Assembly: GCA_944386325.1 (NCBI GenBank)
Contig: CALXAP010000015.1
Coordinates: 1 to 46,743 of the forward strand
DNA from: an uncultured Clostridia bacterium
GTDB lineage: Bacteria > Bacillota > Clostridia > TANB77 > CAG-508
Length of the DNA: 46,743 bases
Reading direction: 5' to 3'
Below, one piece after another: positions 17,001 through 27,336 of this stretch. The notes under the pieces were generated by a model. The model did no database searches, was not told the origin of the DNA, and was given only the letters and a program-made list of their open reading frames with translations. Numbering within the stretch: the stretch's first letter is position 1; each line of letters starts with the position of its first letter. The position numbers and the translations under genes are program-made.

Positions 17001-20000
17001 TGCATTGCAAATTGTGGTAATACATGTCCTTCTGAATCTAATGTTACAAGTTTAGATACTCCACCTGTTTTATCATATGTTAGAGGTGTTCTTGTACCAT
17101 CTCTTCCTATTGCAACTCCATTTGCTATTTCATAGAATTTATTATTAAAATCTATTCTCTCATCTGGATCTTCTGCAGCTTTTGAGTTATTATAATATTT
17201 TTCTTGATCTGGATCCAACATATAATCTACAACATTTCCACCTGCTAATAATTCTGTTGTTTTATAATTTTGTCCATCATATTCAAATTCTACATCATAT
17301 TTTCCAACTCTTATTCTTTCAAAGTGGTAATAACCACCCTCATCTGTATATGTTACACAATCTACTAAATTATTTCTTGTATCATAATATTTACCTATTT
17401 CTCCTGTTTCTTGATCTATTAATGTTACTTTAACACCTTGTATACCTGTTTCTAGCTGGCCATTTGCATTAGCACCTCTTATACCATCATAATTATTTTC
17501 TAGCCCTCCATGTGCATCTTTCCAAACAACACCTGCCACACTAAATGTTAACCCTACTTCATCATCATTTGACCAATATACTTGTGTTGGTCTTTCTACA
17601 TTCGTAATTGTAAACTTAGGATTGTATTCTGTATATATACTATCATCATACAATACCGCATCTTCTTCTAATGTTTCCTGGAATGCACGTGCTTCAAATT
17701 CCTTCCTTTCTTCTTCTGTTAATAGATTTTGTCTTTCTCTATATGTTGCAAATATATTTGTTAAATCTGTCATATCTGAAGCTTTTGTCATAGCTGTTGT
17801 TAAACTCTTTAACTCATTTTCTGTCATATGTGGTATTAAATCTAAGAATTGGCTTACTGCAGTTGTTGCATCAGCTGGATTACTTCTATATGCATCCATT
17901 ACTGATTCTTCTTCACTCATACCATCTTCATAGTTCTCATATGTTTGCACTAATGTATTTATAAATACATCTTTATTGCTTGCTGTTTCATAAAGATTAA
18001 TAAATACTCTAGCTGCTTGTTCTATTGTAAGACCTGCATCATCTTCTGATGCTTGTAATACACTTATTTTTGTTTTATCTTCTGTTTCTATTATTCCAGG
18101 TCCTTTTCCTGCCTCATATGCTTCATCTGTTATTTCTGGTTTTTTATCTGTATCAATAATACCTGGTCCTTTTGCTAATTCTTCTAATTTATCCTTACTT
18201 ACAGTAGCACTATTTACATCTTTTCCTGTTGTTTCTTTTATTACTTCTGTAACTACTGTTGGTATATCAATTTTCTTTGGTGCATTTTTATATGTATCTA
18301 TTATTTCATTTCTATGGCTTGATCCTTGTATTTTATTATTTAATTGTGATGCAGCCGCATATTTTTGTTCTTTTTCTTCAGCTGTACCACTCTTATAACA
18401 ATAATCTCTTATCTGAGATGCTCTTTCATAATCACTTATTTCATAATTGAAGATAATTTCTGTAAGTTTATTATCTATTTTACCACTTTCTATAGCCTGT
18501 TGAATTTCTTGTATTTCTTCATATGTTTCTGTGTCTTTACCATATTTTTCTTTAGCATAGCCATCTATATCTTTTTTTGGTGTAACTGTGTCTTTTAACT
18601 TATTTAATGATTGCATTTCTTTTGAGTTTTCGAACACGCTACCATATTTTTTATATGTATTTAAAAATTCTTTCTTTTCAGCATCTGATAAATTTTTATT
18701 TTTTTCAATTAATTCTTGTATTTTCTTTGTTTTCGCGGATTCTGAAAGATTAAAATCTACCATTACTCCTAATATATCTTGTGTTAATTCTTTATCTTTT
18801 GTTAGTATATCTATTGTTCCAATAGCATTTATGATTGTCTCGCTTGCTCCTAGTTCTTTTGCTATATATTTTAATCCTTCAAGTTCTGTTATATCTTCAT
18901 TTTGTATACTATTATACATGGCAACTAAATTTATTACTCTTCTTAAATTATCTGATTCTATGAATGAACTTGTTGTTGCAACAATTTTTGCGAAATCTGA
19001 TGCATTTTCATCAAATAATACTGCTCCCATATCCACATATTTTAACCAATCTGTTTTTCCATATGTTGCAAGAACTGCTTTCAATGAGTCTAGAAGTGGT
19101 GTATCATTTTTAGCATCATTATATATATTGTATACTTGTGAAATTGAATCAAAGAATTTTGAACCTGTACTTGAGTACATTCCTGTCATTCCACCTTTTA
19201 CAAGTGCAGACTGTATAGATTTAAATAATGAGCTATTATCTTCTCCACCAAATGATGCTGAAACTAAATCCGTACCACTTATAGATGTACTACTTGTTGT
19301 TGTAAATTCTGCTGTTTCATATCCACCAACACCTGCTTTTTTATGTAATGTAATTGTTTGTGTATGATTTAAATAATATTTATATGCATAATTTATAGAT
19401 ACTCCCCAAGCTTCTTCCACTTGAGGTACAGGTGATGCTGTAATTATATGTGTAAATAAAACTCCTGAAGGTACTTGTGGAACTGGTATAATTTCATCAA
19501 ACCATGTATATGTATTATACTGAGCTGTTAACATATTAAATTTTACTAATACTTGTAATTCTCTATAATTTAATTTTATTTGACTTATTGATGTTATTCC
19601 ATTCGAACCATAATTTGATAGTGCTATATAAAAATCCTCATTTGGATATGGAAATTTATAGTCATCATCAAATTCTCGCCTATCTTGCTTTGTATCATCT
19701 GAATATATTATTGTCCAATAATTTCTTGGTATTTGGTTTCCATTTTGATCATATATATTCATATCTACCATTAATCCAAATTCTGCTTTTCCTCTTGCTG
19801 TATATATAAAATCTCTAATATAATCAACTTTAAAAGGTCCAAGTATATATGTTTTTGAATTTAAATTATATCTACCTGTTGCCACTTCTGTTTTATCTTC
19901 TATTGCATTATTATATCCTCCATGTGAAGCTGCATTAGTAGTAAATAATTGAAACGCTGCCGCTTCTGCAACTAAATTAGCCGCATTAAAAGTTAAATTA

Positions 20001-22039
20001 TATTTAGTTCCTGTATAAATACTTGTGTATGATAGCGCTCTTTGAACATATGTAACTGTAGAAACTAAGTCTGTAAATTCTTCTCCAGCTTGTTCAACTT
20101 CTTCCATATTACTATCTCCTGTTAGCTCTGGCACTTCACCTGGAGTATTTTTATCCATTTCACACATTACATAAGCCGCATCACTTAAATATGGAACTGG
20201 ACCACCTAAATAAGTTGTCCATATAGGTAATATCCTTGCTGTAGTATTAGTTGTATCTCCAGGTCTTACATATGGAGATGGGTCTGGTGTTTCAGGTATT
20301 GTAACAGCAAGTCCTCTTACAGTTGCATCATCTGGAGCTATTGTAAGTGGTGATTTTATATAATATGTCAATGTTGAATCTGTTAAAGCATTAAATTGAG
20401 CTGGAGATAATCCTTTAACTGTTTCATAGCTAAATACAGTATTATTCAATGAAGGAATTAATGTCCCTCCTCTTATCATCATGATATAATTTATAAAAGC
20501 ATATTCTTCATATGTCATAATTGCTGGAGACATACCTCCTGGTTTTTTTAATTCCTGATAACCTACACTTATTAATAAAGCTAAATTTTTATCTTGTAAA
20601 GCTATTTCTAATGCATCTACTAATACTTGATCCCAGTTAAAATCTAAACCATCAAATTTTATTTCACCTGTTGCATCTTGGAACCATTTATCCATATATT
20701 GTTTTACTACATTTTTTATATTTTGTCCTGCCCAGTTTTTTACTTGACCAGTTAAGCCCGCTATAAATGAATTTGCTATTTTTCCAAGTGTTCCATCAAA
20801 AACTTGTAATTCTGAATTTAATTTAGCAAACATTGTATCTACATAATTTTGTGCAACATTTTGTAAATTAGCAACCATTGCTTTATATGCAGCATCTTGA
20901 AGTTGAGATATTTGTTCATTAATAGCCTTTTCTATACCTTCTTTAAAATTTTTAACTGCATTTTCCTTTTGTTTTTCTGGATTAACAACTTTATCTTCTA
21001 ATTGCTCCTTCTCCTCTTCTACTGCACTTATTGCTTCATTTATCTCCTCTTCAGACATTCCCTCAGTTGCCATATGTTCTCTCAATTGTTCTGTTATCTC
21101 TTCAAAAGCAACTTTAAATATACCATCTAAATATCCTTCTACATATCCTCCTACAACAGTTCCTATATCTCCACCAATTATTTCTTCAATTTTATCACTT
21201 AATGCATCCCCTAATTCATATGCTAACTCATTTACTTCTTTTAATGCAGCATTTGTTGCCTCATATGCCCAGTCAAAATTCTCTTTTTTCTCTTTTACTT
21301 CTTCTGTTAATTCTGGAAGATCTACAAAACCTCTAGCACTATTTAATATTTTATTTCTTTCATCTTCTGTTTTAGCTTGTACATAACTTGTTAAAGTAGA
21401 TGCAAGTGTATTACTTAAAAAACTATCTTCTCCAAATATTTCATCTGTAATTGCTGAAACAGGCTCATATATTGCTTTTTCAATTATTTGATCAACACCT
21501 TTTTCTAATGTTGTTCCAACTTTATTTCTTGCCCAATCAGCTATATTATTTGCATTCATTTCAATTGTTCCAAATTTTTCAGTTTTCCATTTATCTATAT
21601 AATCTATTACTCCTTGTTTTGCAACCGTTTTTGTTTGTTCTCTTTCCTTTTCCAATTTTTCCATTAATTTTTGTTTTTCTTCCTCTGGCATTGGACTTCC
21701 ATGTGCTATTTTCCATGCTTCTTCTGCAGCTTTTATGCCTAAATCAATTGTATCACTCGCTTTTTGTTCTGCTTCTTCTATTGCTGTATTTCTCCATTTA
21801 TTATATGAATTACTTGCCCATTCACCAAATTCATCATATAAATCTTTTGAATCTTCATTTTCAAACATTCCTCCACCTGTTGATCCACTTATAACAGTAC
21901 CATCTGTACTTGTTGATAATTCTGAATCTGTTTTCATTCCATCAGATTCTACAGTACTAGTTGTGGCAAATGTATAATTTGCAATTATTACTAGTACTAT
22001 ACTTATAGTTATAAATATACCCATTATTTTCTTATACAT
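14027..22039 (-). CDS. Giant surface protein B1 (2670 aa) with long helical regions, SdrD-B domains and PTG anchor
   Basis: Signal peptide at residues 1-26 (MYKKIMGIFITISIVLVIIA). Residues ~45-515 are highly charged, predicted helical, interrupted by Gly/Ala-rich segments such as GGDIGTVVGGYVEGYLDG. Residues ~510-900 align with the N-terminal domain of B2, but the Cys of the putative thioester is not conserved. A second helical stretch (~930-1460) contains two GPGII-type motifs. Then come SdrD-B domains (~1500-1590 and ~2015-2145), DUF11-like strands, a Gln/Glu-rich insertion (~2445-2530), and PPTGDN, TM and KRKVLNNK at the C-terminus. It starts 12 nt after A1 with its own RBS (GGAGG). Compared with B2 it has gained about 1100 residues, mostly helical. 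Surface adhesin or fibre; ligand unknown. Confidence 0.85.
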   Translation of the reverse strand: MYKKIMGIFITISIVLVIIANYTFATTSTVESDGMKTDSELSTSTDGTVISGSTGGGMFENEDSKDLYDEFGEWASNSYNKWRNTAIEEAEQKASDTIDLGIKAAEEAWKIAHGSPMPEEEKQKLMEKLEKEREQTKTVAKQGVIDYIDKWKTEKFGTIEMNANNIADWARNKVGTTLEKGVDQIIEKAIYEPVSAITDEIFGEDSFLSNTLASTLTSYVQAKTEDERNKILNSARGFVDLPELTEEVKEKKENFDWAYEATNAALKEVNELAYELGDALSDKIEEIIGGDIGTVVGGYVEGYLDGIFKVAFEEITEQLREHMATEGMSEEEINEAISAVEEEKEQLEDKVVNPEKQKENAVKNFKEGIEKAINEQISQLQDAAYKAMVANLQNVAQNYVDTMFAKLNSELQVFDGTLGKIANSFIAGLTGQVKNWAGQNIKNVVKQYMDKWFQDATGEIKFDGLDFNWDQVLVDALEIALQDKNLALLISVGYQELKKPGGMSPAIMTYEEYAFINYIMMIRGGTLIPSLNNTVFSYETVKGLSPAQFNALTDSTLTYYIKSPLTIAPDDATVRGLAVTIPETPDPSPYVRPGDTTNTTARILPIWTTYLGGPVPYLSDAAYVMCEMDKNTPGEVPELTGDSNMEEVEQAGEEFTDLVSTVTYVQRALSYTSIYTGTKYNLTFNAANLVAEAAAFQLFTTNAASHGGYNNAIEDKTEVATGRYNLNSKTYILGPFKVDYIRDFIYTARGKAEFGLMVDMNIYDQNGNQIPRNYWTIIYSDDTKQDRREFDDDYKFPYPNEDFYIALSNYGSNGITSISQIKLNYRELQVLVKFNMLTAQYNTYTWFDEIIPVPQVPSGVLFTHIITASPVPQVEEAWGVSINYAYKYYLNHTQTITLHKKAGVGGYETAEFTTTSSTSISGTDLVSASFGGEDNSSLFKSIQSALVKGGMTGMYSSTGSKFFDSISQVYNIYNDAKNDTPLLDSLKAVLATYGKTDWLKYVDMGAVLFDENASDFAKIVATTSSFIESDNLRRVINLVAMYNSIQNEDITELEGLKYIAKELGASETIINAIGTIDILTKDKELTQDILGVMVDFNLSESAKTKKIQELIEKNKNLSDAEKKEFLNTYKKYGSVFENSKEMQSLNKLKDTVTPKKDIDGYAKEKYGKDTETYEEIQEIQQAIESGKIDNKLTEIIFNYEISDYERASQIRDYCYKSGTAEEKEQKYAAASQLNNKIQGSSHRNEIIDTYKNAPKKIDIPTVVTEVIKETTGKDVNSATVSKDKLEELAKGPGIIDTDKKPEITDEAYEAGKGPGIIETEDKTKISVLQASEDDAGLTIEQAARVFINLYETASNKDVFINTLVQTYENYEDGMSEEESVMDAYRSNPADATTAVSQFLDLIPHMTENELKSLTTAMTKASDMTDLTNIFATYRERQNLLTEEERKEFEARAFQETLEEDAVLYDDSIYTEYNPKFTITNVERPTQVYWSNDDEVGLTFSVAGVVWKDAHGGLENNYDGIRGANANGQLETGIQGVKVTLIDQETGEIGKYYDTRNNLVDCVTYTDEGGYYHFERIRVGKYDVEFEYDGQNYKTTELLAGGNVVDYMLDPDQEKYYNNSKAAEDPDERIDFNNKFYEIANGVAIGRDGTRTPLTYDKTGGVSKLVTLDSEGHVLPQFAMHARATTNGLTYPLDDNFTMVEEDTTMVIDGNQYTFYNTGEYMYHVNLGLVERSKIDLAITQDVYNVVTTVNQKKETYKYNARGILAIYDARLKETDSYRNVSYNRELYRADYEYRISDYKFNDLNKLDRNGDDKSLEIEKIQSVKTADQEEKVFVTYKLTLCNQSIMQVATVNEIVDYFDPTYRLIQEDYYLDIQDEEGRPVSTLIAPQSYYETSKGECRKITWTETGRMGTDYYPGLNTVYTTDLQDYMLKAGEEIYIYMTFEVEKDGNSALYLGQKQNIAEITNYSSFEIGTVDKTFNEGLIDKDSEPGNTNPYAIDEYEDDTDAAPLLNLKLYETDGRTIDGYVWDDDRTKLLSTGQLVGDGLRQDSEDLINGVRVQLVEKIDNPANGEEYEYVWKEMYTGSDLYSYVVNTGGSTTFGGEVSENGSVTSDTQMGAVARGQYKFNNYIAGNFIVRFIYGDTERTYLNDTEVEYSGEYAGIGQNPVSYNGQDYKSTTYQEGQNLNVEWYDLGNDWNNDKFMSDAKDDVARRYRVIEYSATVQNDKAEIMASFDTRSDKGYYDPSKHQALRDNTWMFADTARFDVKVEYDTEVENGLEPPTYRIRNVDFGLEQRPETKIELNKEIIGIKITLASGEVIIDTANGINKNVNWINKQKIGVPGFEYKRDTFKYRYNQGNVHIYMDEEVQQGANIEISYRITITNNSQIDYTGDGDLGLAYFVGRGYEEDKIVTTTVDKIIDYVDNSLVFKESDNSYNGWKLIETMPEFMSDEYKQQLEQEQQQQQAQEEQSYGNFIEQQMSKYGEDYVLEHLDEFEKQYYEMKEDQQEELEPINTSLSNSEILASMKEMGYLNPDLAIVKTKSARTEKQPITQVIVTKNTEKTALKPGESTTVDLVLSKTLSPQDEADTLSYENMAEILQLSNTVGRRDMDALAGNQEPDEEPAEYDTDFTERVIITPPTGDNRAYYFVLGAVVLVILCGGIILIKRKVLNNK

Positions 22040-22050
22040 TTTACCACCTC

Positions 22051-25000
22051 CTAATTTCTAATGAATCTTAGTATTACATAAATTCCTACTGCTAAAACTA
22101 CAAGTGCAATAAATGCTATTAATGTATATATTACAGCAGCACCTGTTTTTACAGTTATTAAAACATCTGCACTACTTATATCATCTTCACCTTGTGCATT
22201 ATTACCCGCTGTAGAATCTCTATCTTTAAGACCTTTTTCATTATAATCTTCTTGTATTTCTATATTATTATTTATTAATCCTGTATTTGTTTCTGTCATT
22301 TGTTTTGTTAATGTAAGTGTTATTTCTTTTGTTTCACCTGGATTTATTAATGTGTCCTTCAAACTTGTTGTATATATATATCCATCATTTCCCAAATACC
22401 ATTCTGTATTTAACTCAGAATTAAAGCTCAATTCTTGTGGCAAATAATCAACTATATTTTTAGCATATCCTGGTATATTTCCCTCATTTGTTACAGCTAT
22501 TTTATATTCAATAATTACTGTTGAATTATTTAATTGTTTACCTGTTATATCTACTTTTGCAAGTTTAGAATTATTATAATTATGAACTTTTGTTCCTTCT
22601 CTATTTTGTACTGTTATTTTTGTTACTGTTTTATCTATTTTTAAATCAAATTTTTCTTTTGATATTAATCCTAAATCTATATTAGATGTACTTTTTTCTA
22701 AATTTATTACATCTGTTACACCTGCTAATACATTTTCTCCATTTTGCATTACATTTCTTTCTATTGCATCTGAATTTAATACTAGTCCGACACCTTCAGC
22801 TTGATATAATGTTGTAGTATATATATTTGTGTCATACATAAATATTAATATATAATTACCTATTGGAAATCCTTCTAATAAATAATTTCCACTATCATTT
22901 GTTGTTGTTTGTAATATATTTCCGTTTGTATCTTTTGCAGCTTCTCCTGTATCTGCATTTATTGCAATAACATTTATATTTCCTAATAATTGTTCACTAT
23001 TATCTCTTTTTCCATCTTCATTTGCATCTATCCATGCAATACCAGAAATTTTAGAACCTGTAACTGTTTGACTATCTCCACCTGTATTTCCTCCAGGTCT
23101 ATTAGTATCATCTGGATTATCTATTACTCCTTCAGATTTTTCTATTAATTGATTTATTCCATTTGTAATATAAAATTCTGTATTATCACCTTGTACCTGT
23201 GTTATAACAGTTATACTTGTATCTTCTGCTAATGCTTTTGCCCTTGCTTTTACTTTTAATGTTATAGTTCCACTTGGCTCTATTGCTCCTATCACATTCA
23301 CATCACCATTTGCATCTTGATATGTAGAACCTTCTACTCCTAATAAATCATATGTTGCACTTATTACTTCTAATCCTTCTGGTATGCTTTGTGAAACTTT
23401 TACACCTTTTGCTGTAATACTTCCTACATTTGTTACAACAACTGTATATTCTACTTCTTCTCCTGCTTGTAAATATTCATTATTATTACTACAATATTCT
23501 TGAATATCTAAATTTGGTTTTTGTACTTTTAAATTTATTTTATTTGTTTCAATTGGCTCATAATTATCTGCATATACTGTTGAATTTGTTTCAATTATTT
23601 TTTCATATTCCCCATCATTCAAACTTCCTATTGTTGCATCTATTGTTACACTAAAACTATTATTTGATAGTAAACTATTCATTTTCAATGTAATTTTTCT
23701 TGTATTTTTATCATATTCTCCTCTAATTTGTTCTATCTCACCTGTTTCCACATTTGTCTTTGAAATATATGATGAAACATATTCTAATCCTTCTGGCAGA
23801 ATTTTTTCTACTATTACATTTGTTTTATCTGTATCTGATTGATTTAATATACTTATTCCAAATGATATATCCATACCTTCTTGTATTTCATCATCCTCTG
23901 TTAAATTAATTGATTCATTAGCAGTAAAATCTGATGGTTTTAATTTTACAGAATTGGATTCTGCTTTTAATTCTGCTGCAAAATTACTTGCTGTAACTGT
24001 TGCAATATTTTTTATTTCTAGTTCTGGTACATCTGTAATTTCAGTTTTTTGCTGTGTAATATTATTATTTTCATTTTTATTTGAAACAATATAATATTTT
24101 CCATCTTCACCTACTGTAAAACCTGGATAATCTTTATAATATCTATAAATATCTGGTTCATTTAATGTCATTATTTCTATTTCTTTTGTAACAGTTTCAC
24201 CTGGTGCTATACTTGGTATTGTCCATTCTACAATAGGTGCATTTCCATTTTCATAATTTCCATTTTGTATAACATTCCAATTTGTCATATCCTCACTTGT
24301 TGGTTCATTTGGATATTGCTCTACATTTGTAATAGATGTATTTAAACTGTTATATGATTTTACATATTGTGTCCATCTTGGTAATTCATCTTTTATAACA
24401 ACTTCATTTGCTGTTTCTGTTCCATCATTTCTAACTGTAATTGTAAATTTTAAAAGCTTGTATTCTCCTATTGTATTATCTTCATCCATACCACTTACAG
24501 ATTGCTCTATTTTTAAATCTGGACCTTTGCCTGTTGTTATTCCTATTACATCCGCTTCTGAAATTTCCTCTCTATTTGCTTCTTCAGATTTTTCTATATA
24601 ATATGTTGCATAATTTGTAAGTATATTATTGTTATATGAAATATTTGCTGGTATTTCTAAATCATAAGAGAAGTTTAATCCTTCACCTGGTTTTACATCA
24701 TATCCTTCTATTACTATCAAATATGATTTTATTTTTGTATAATCATTTATATTTGTATTCCAGCCATTATTAGTATTATTTAAATCCCTTGTTGCTTCAC
24801 CATTTTCAGAATAATATATTTTTATATTTTCTGCTGGTATTTGATTATTTGAACTTATATAGCTTCTTATATATGTATCTACAGTTGTTCCTAAATCTTC
24901 TTGTTTTTCTACAGATTTATTTCCCTTAAAAGGAATTCTTCCTAATATGTTAATTGAGCTACAAATATTTCCTGTGTTATTTACTAAAATTAAATTCATT

Positions 25001-27336
25001 TTTGCTGTTCTTGCTTTTTGATATACTTGTATTTTGTCTACCATTGTTCCTTGGTTTACAGACATTAATTGTTTTCCTGTATCTTCATAATTAGATAAAT
25101 TACTTATATTTACTAAGCCCATTGGTGCTGCATATTCTATATCTGTTACACTCAAACCACTTGTTCCATTTGTTGTTTCTACAGGATTTTCATATCCACT
25201 TGCATTTTCATTATAGTAATACATATTAATTTTATCTTGTATGTTTGGTGTTAAAATATTAACTTTAATATCTGTATTTAATACAATATTTGTTCCATTT
25301 GTTATTGAACCTTTACTGAATTTTGTTTGTATACCTTTCAATTTTACTCTTAGAACAATTTTTCCATTGTTATCTATTTTTTGTATATCGTCCATTACAA
25401 GTTCATCATCATATAGAATTTCATATTCTTTTACATTTATATCTTCTATATATTGTGGTAATTCAATATCGAAAACTGGATTTACATATAAGTCTGAATC
25501 TTCTTTATCGTTTCCAAGTTCTATTTTTAATTCCACATTTTCATTATTTACAATTGTAGATAATGTATTTTTACTTAATGTTAATTTTGCTTTTGTTAAT
25601 GTATTATCTAAATTTATTTCGTTTTTTGCTTCATCTACTTTTAAATAATTTTCATTATTTTTTTCTTTTTGAGAAACACTACTTGTTGATATTATTTTTG
25701 TAAAACTATCAACATCTTGTTTTGTAAATGGTAAACTTCCTGTTATTACTTTTTTATTTGTTATTGTTATATCTCCTTCTGCAATAGGTGTTGTTGTTTT
25801 TAAATATATTTTATGAATATCTCCCATATATTTAACTAAGTAATCACCATTTTCGTCTACTCTCAATCCTTCTTCAACAATTGCAAGTGGTATACCCTCT
25901 TCATCATAAATTTCTATTTTTCCATCTTGTCCTAATACTTGTAAAAAGTCTTCTCTTTTTATTATTGTTTGTTTGTATACTATATAAGGCATTATATTGT
26001 ATAAATTTCCGCCTTCGTCCTGAAATTCTTCTTTTTCGTCTTGCATATATATACTATCTAAATTATCTGTATATCCTACATTTATTTTCCATTTTGTTTC
26101 ATATTCTGTTTCTTCTGTTTTTTCTGTACTATTTATATTTGCATACATTTTACCTTTTCCAATGCTCTCTTCATTTTGTATTGCTTGCAAAGATAATATT
26201 TTTCCAACAGCTTGTGTTAATTCTACTTTTTCACTTAAACTTTTTTCTATTGTTTTTGTACCTTCATTTATATATATATTCATTTTTATATTTGCACTTT
26301 GGCTTAATTGTATTTTTGTATCTTTTATACTCTCATATGCACTTTCTGGATATGTATATGTTATTAAGTATTTGTCATATTCATTTCCTACAACTACCTC
26401 ATTATCTTTTGCTTCATTTTTTACATTTATATTTAATTTTCCTGTATTTTTATCATAGCTCCAATTTGATTTATCAAATTTTACATCTTCTCCATCTAGT
26501 CCATTTGTTGCTTTTGTACTATTTGCAGATACATAAACTTTTTCTGGTAATACTCCATTAAATTTTGGAACATCTATATCTATATTTGTACTTTCTACTG
26601 GTAATAATATTTTGTTTTCTTCATTTTTTAATCCAGTATCTAATTCTAATTGTACTAATACTTTCTTTTGTCCATTTAAATCTAGCGGAATATATTTTAT
26701 TAATTGTTCACTTGCATCTATATCGTACTCGCCTGTCCAACCAATACTTAATTCTACATCTTTTTCTATTGTTGTTTCATTTCCTTTTTTATCTACATAT
26801 ACAGCATTTAATGTTAATGTTGTTATCTCATTTAATTTATCTAAATTTATTTTTTCGTCTAATTTAGGAGAAATAAACAATTGTAATTTTATATTTTCGT
26901 CTTTGTTTATCTGTCTTAAAGATATTTTGTTGTCTGAACTTTCTTGTACCATTTCAGATTCGTCTTGCACTTTTACAATTGTATAGTTTTTACTTTCTTC
27001 TTCATTTTCACTTTTTAATGCAATACTTGCATTTTTTAAATATCCATCTTCTATTACTTTAATATCTAGATTTATAGCAACATTTTCATCATTTATGTTT
27101 GCAACACTATAATGTGTTTTGTTAGTTTCATCTCCAAAATATGCATCAAATTTAACATTTTTGTGTATTGTTGCTTCTGTTTGTTTATCTAGCTTGTCAT
27201 TTTTCTTATCCTCTGCGTATGATATAAAGTAATTACCGCAAAACAAAAAATCAGCACACGTCAATAATACAATTAAAACACATGCCAATAATTTTATTGA
27301 TATTCTGCTAATTTTCTCATTAATTCTTCCGTTCAT
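22051..27336 (-). CDS. Giant surface protein A1 (DUF11-type repeats, SdrD-B, C-terminal TM)
   Basis: A 1761-aa first gene of the cluster. Signal anchor around residues 13-40, then long beta-sandwich regions. Paired motifs shared with A2 include KFDAYFGDETNKTHY near residue 62 (KFDTFFGEGNGKTHY in A2). DUF11-like repeats occupy roughly residues 930-1400, a short Gly/Asp linker follows, then an SdrD-B domain with DANEDGKRDNSE (~1430-1530), a further DUF11-like domain, TVKTGAA, a TM helix and RFIRN. The ATG follows GAAAGGAG. No LPXTG; anchoring may be by the TM helix alone or by an unusual sortase signal. Its pairing with B1 mirrors A2-B2, showing a tandem duplication of a two-gene module. Confidence 0.85.
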   Translation of the reverse strand: MNGRINEKISRISIKLLACVLIVLLTCADFLFCGNYFISYAEDKKNDKLDKQTEATIHKNVKFDAYFGDETNKTHYSVANINDENVAINLDIKVIEDGYLKNASIALKSENEEESKNYTIVKVQDESEMVQESSDNKISLRQINKDENIKLQLFISPKLDEKINLDKLNEITTLTLNAVYVDKKGNETTIEKDVELSIGWTGEYDIDASEQLIKYIPLDLNGQKKVLVQLELDTGLKNEENKILLPVESTNIDIDVPKFNGVLPEKVYVSANSTKATNGLDGEDVKFDKSNWSYDKNTGKLNINVKNEAKDNEVVVGNEYDKYLITYTYPESAYESIKDTKIQLSQSANIKMNIYINEGTKTIEKSLSEKVELTQAVGKILSLQAIQNEESIGKGKMYANINSTEKTEETEYETKWKINVGYTDNLDSIYMQDEKEEFQDEGGNLYNIMPYIVYKQTIIKREDFLQVLGQDGKIEIYDEEGIPLAIVEEGLRVDENGDYLVKYMGDIHKIYLKTTTPIAEGDITITNKKVITGSLPFTKQDVDSFTKIISTSSVSQKEKNNENYLKVDEAKNEINLDNTLTKAKLTLSKNTLSTIVNNENVELKIELGNDKEDSDLYVNPVFDIELPQYIEDINVKEYEILYDDELVMDDIQKIDNNGKIVLRVKLKGIQTKFSKGSITNGTNIVLNTDIKVNILTPNIQDKINMYYYNENASGYENPVETTNGTSGLSVTDIEYAAPMGLVNISNLSNYEDTGKQLMSVNQGTMVDKIQVYQKARTAKMNLILVNNTGNICSSINILGRIPFKGNKSVEKQEDLGTTVDTYIRSYISSNNQIPAENIKIYYSENGEATRDLNNTNNGWNTNINDYTKIKSYLIVIEGYDVKPGEGLNFSYDLEIPANISYNNNILTNYATYYIEKSEEANREEISEADVIGITTGKGPDLKIEQSVSGMDEDNTIGEYKLLKFTITVRNDGTETANEVVIKDELPRWTQYVKSYNSLNTSITNVEQYPNEPTSEDMTNWNVIQNGNYENGNAPIVEWTIPSIAPGETVTKEIEIMTLNEPDIYRYYKDYPGFTVGEDGKYYIVSNKNENNNITQQKTEITDVPELEIKNIATVTASNFAAELKAESNSVKLKPSDFTANESINLTEDDEIQEGMDISFGISILNQSDTDKTNVIVEKILPEGLEYVSSYISKTNVETGEIEQIRGEYDKNTRKITLKMNSLLSNNSFSVTIDATIGSLNDGEYEKIIETNSTVYADNYEPIETNKINLKVQKPNLDIQEYCSNNNEYLQAGEEVEYTVVVTNVGSITAKGVKVSQSIPEGLEVISATYDLLGVEGSTYQDANGDVNVIGAIEPSGTITLKVKARAKALAEDTSITVITQVQGDNTEFYITNGINQLIEKSEGVIDNPDDTNRPGGNTGGDSQTVTGSKISGIAWIDANEDGKRDNSEQLLGNINVIAINADTGEAAKDTNGNILQTTTNDSGNYLLEGFPIGNYILIFMYDTNIYTTTLYQAEGVGLVLNSDAIERNVMQNGENVLAGVTDVINLEKSTSNIDLGLISKEKFDLKIDKTVTKITVQNREGTKVHNYNNSKLAKVDITGKQLNNSTVIIEYKIAVTNEGNIPGYAKNIVDYLPQELSFNSELNTEWYLGNDGYIYTTSLKDTLINPGETKEITLTLTKQMTETNTGLINNNIEIQEDYNEKGLKDRDSTAGNNAQGEDDISSADVLITVKTGAAVIYTLIAFIALVVLAVGIYVILRFIRN

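Noticed and set aside
18588..19367. 259-codon plus-strand frame inside the 2670-aa adhesin gene
   Set aside because: Antisense shadow with Ser/Phe-rich low-complexity content and no RBS; the minus-strand frame is continuous and homologous to a paralogue.
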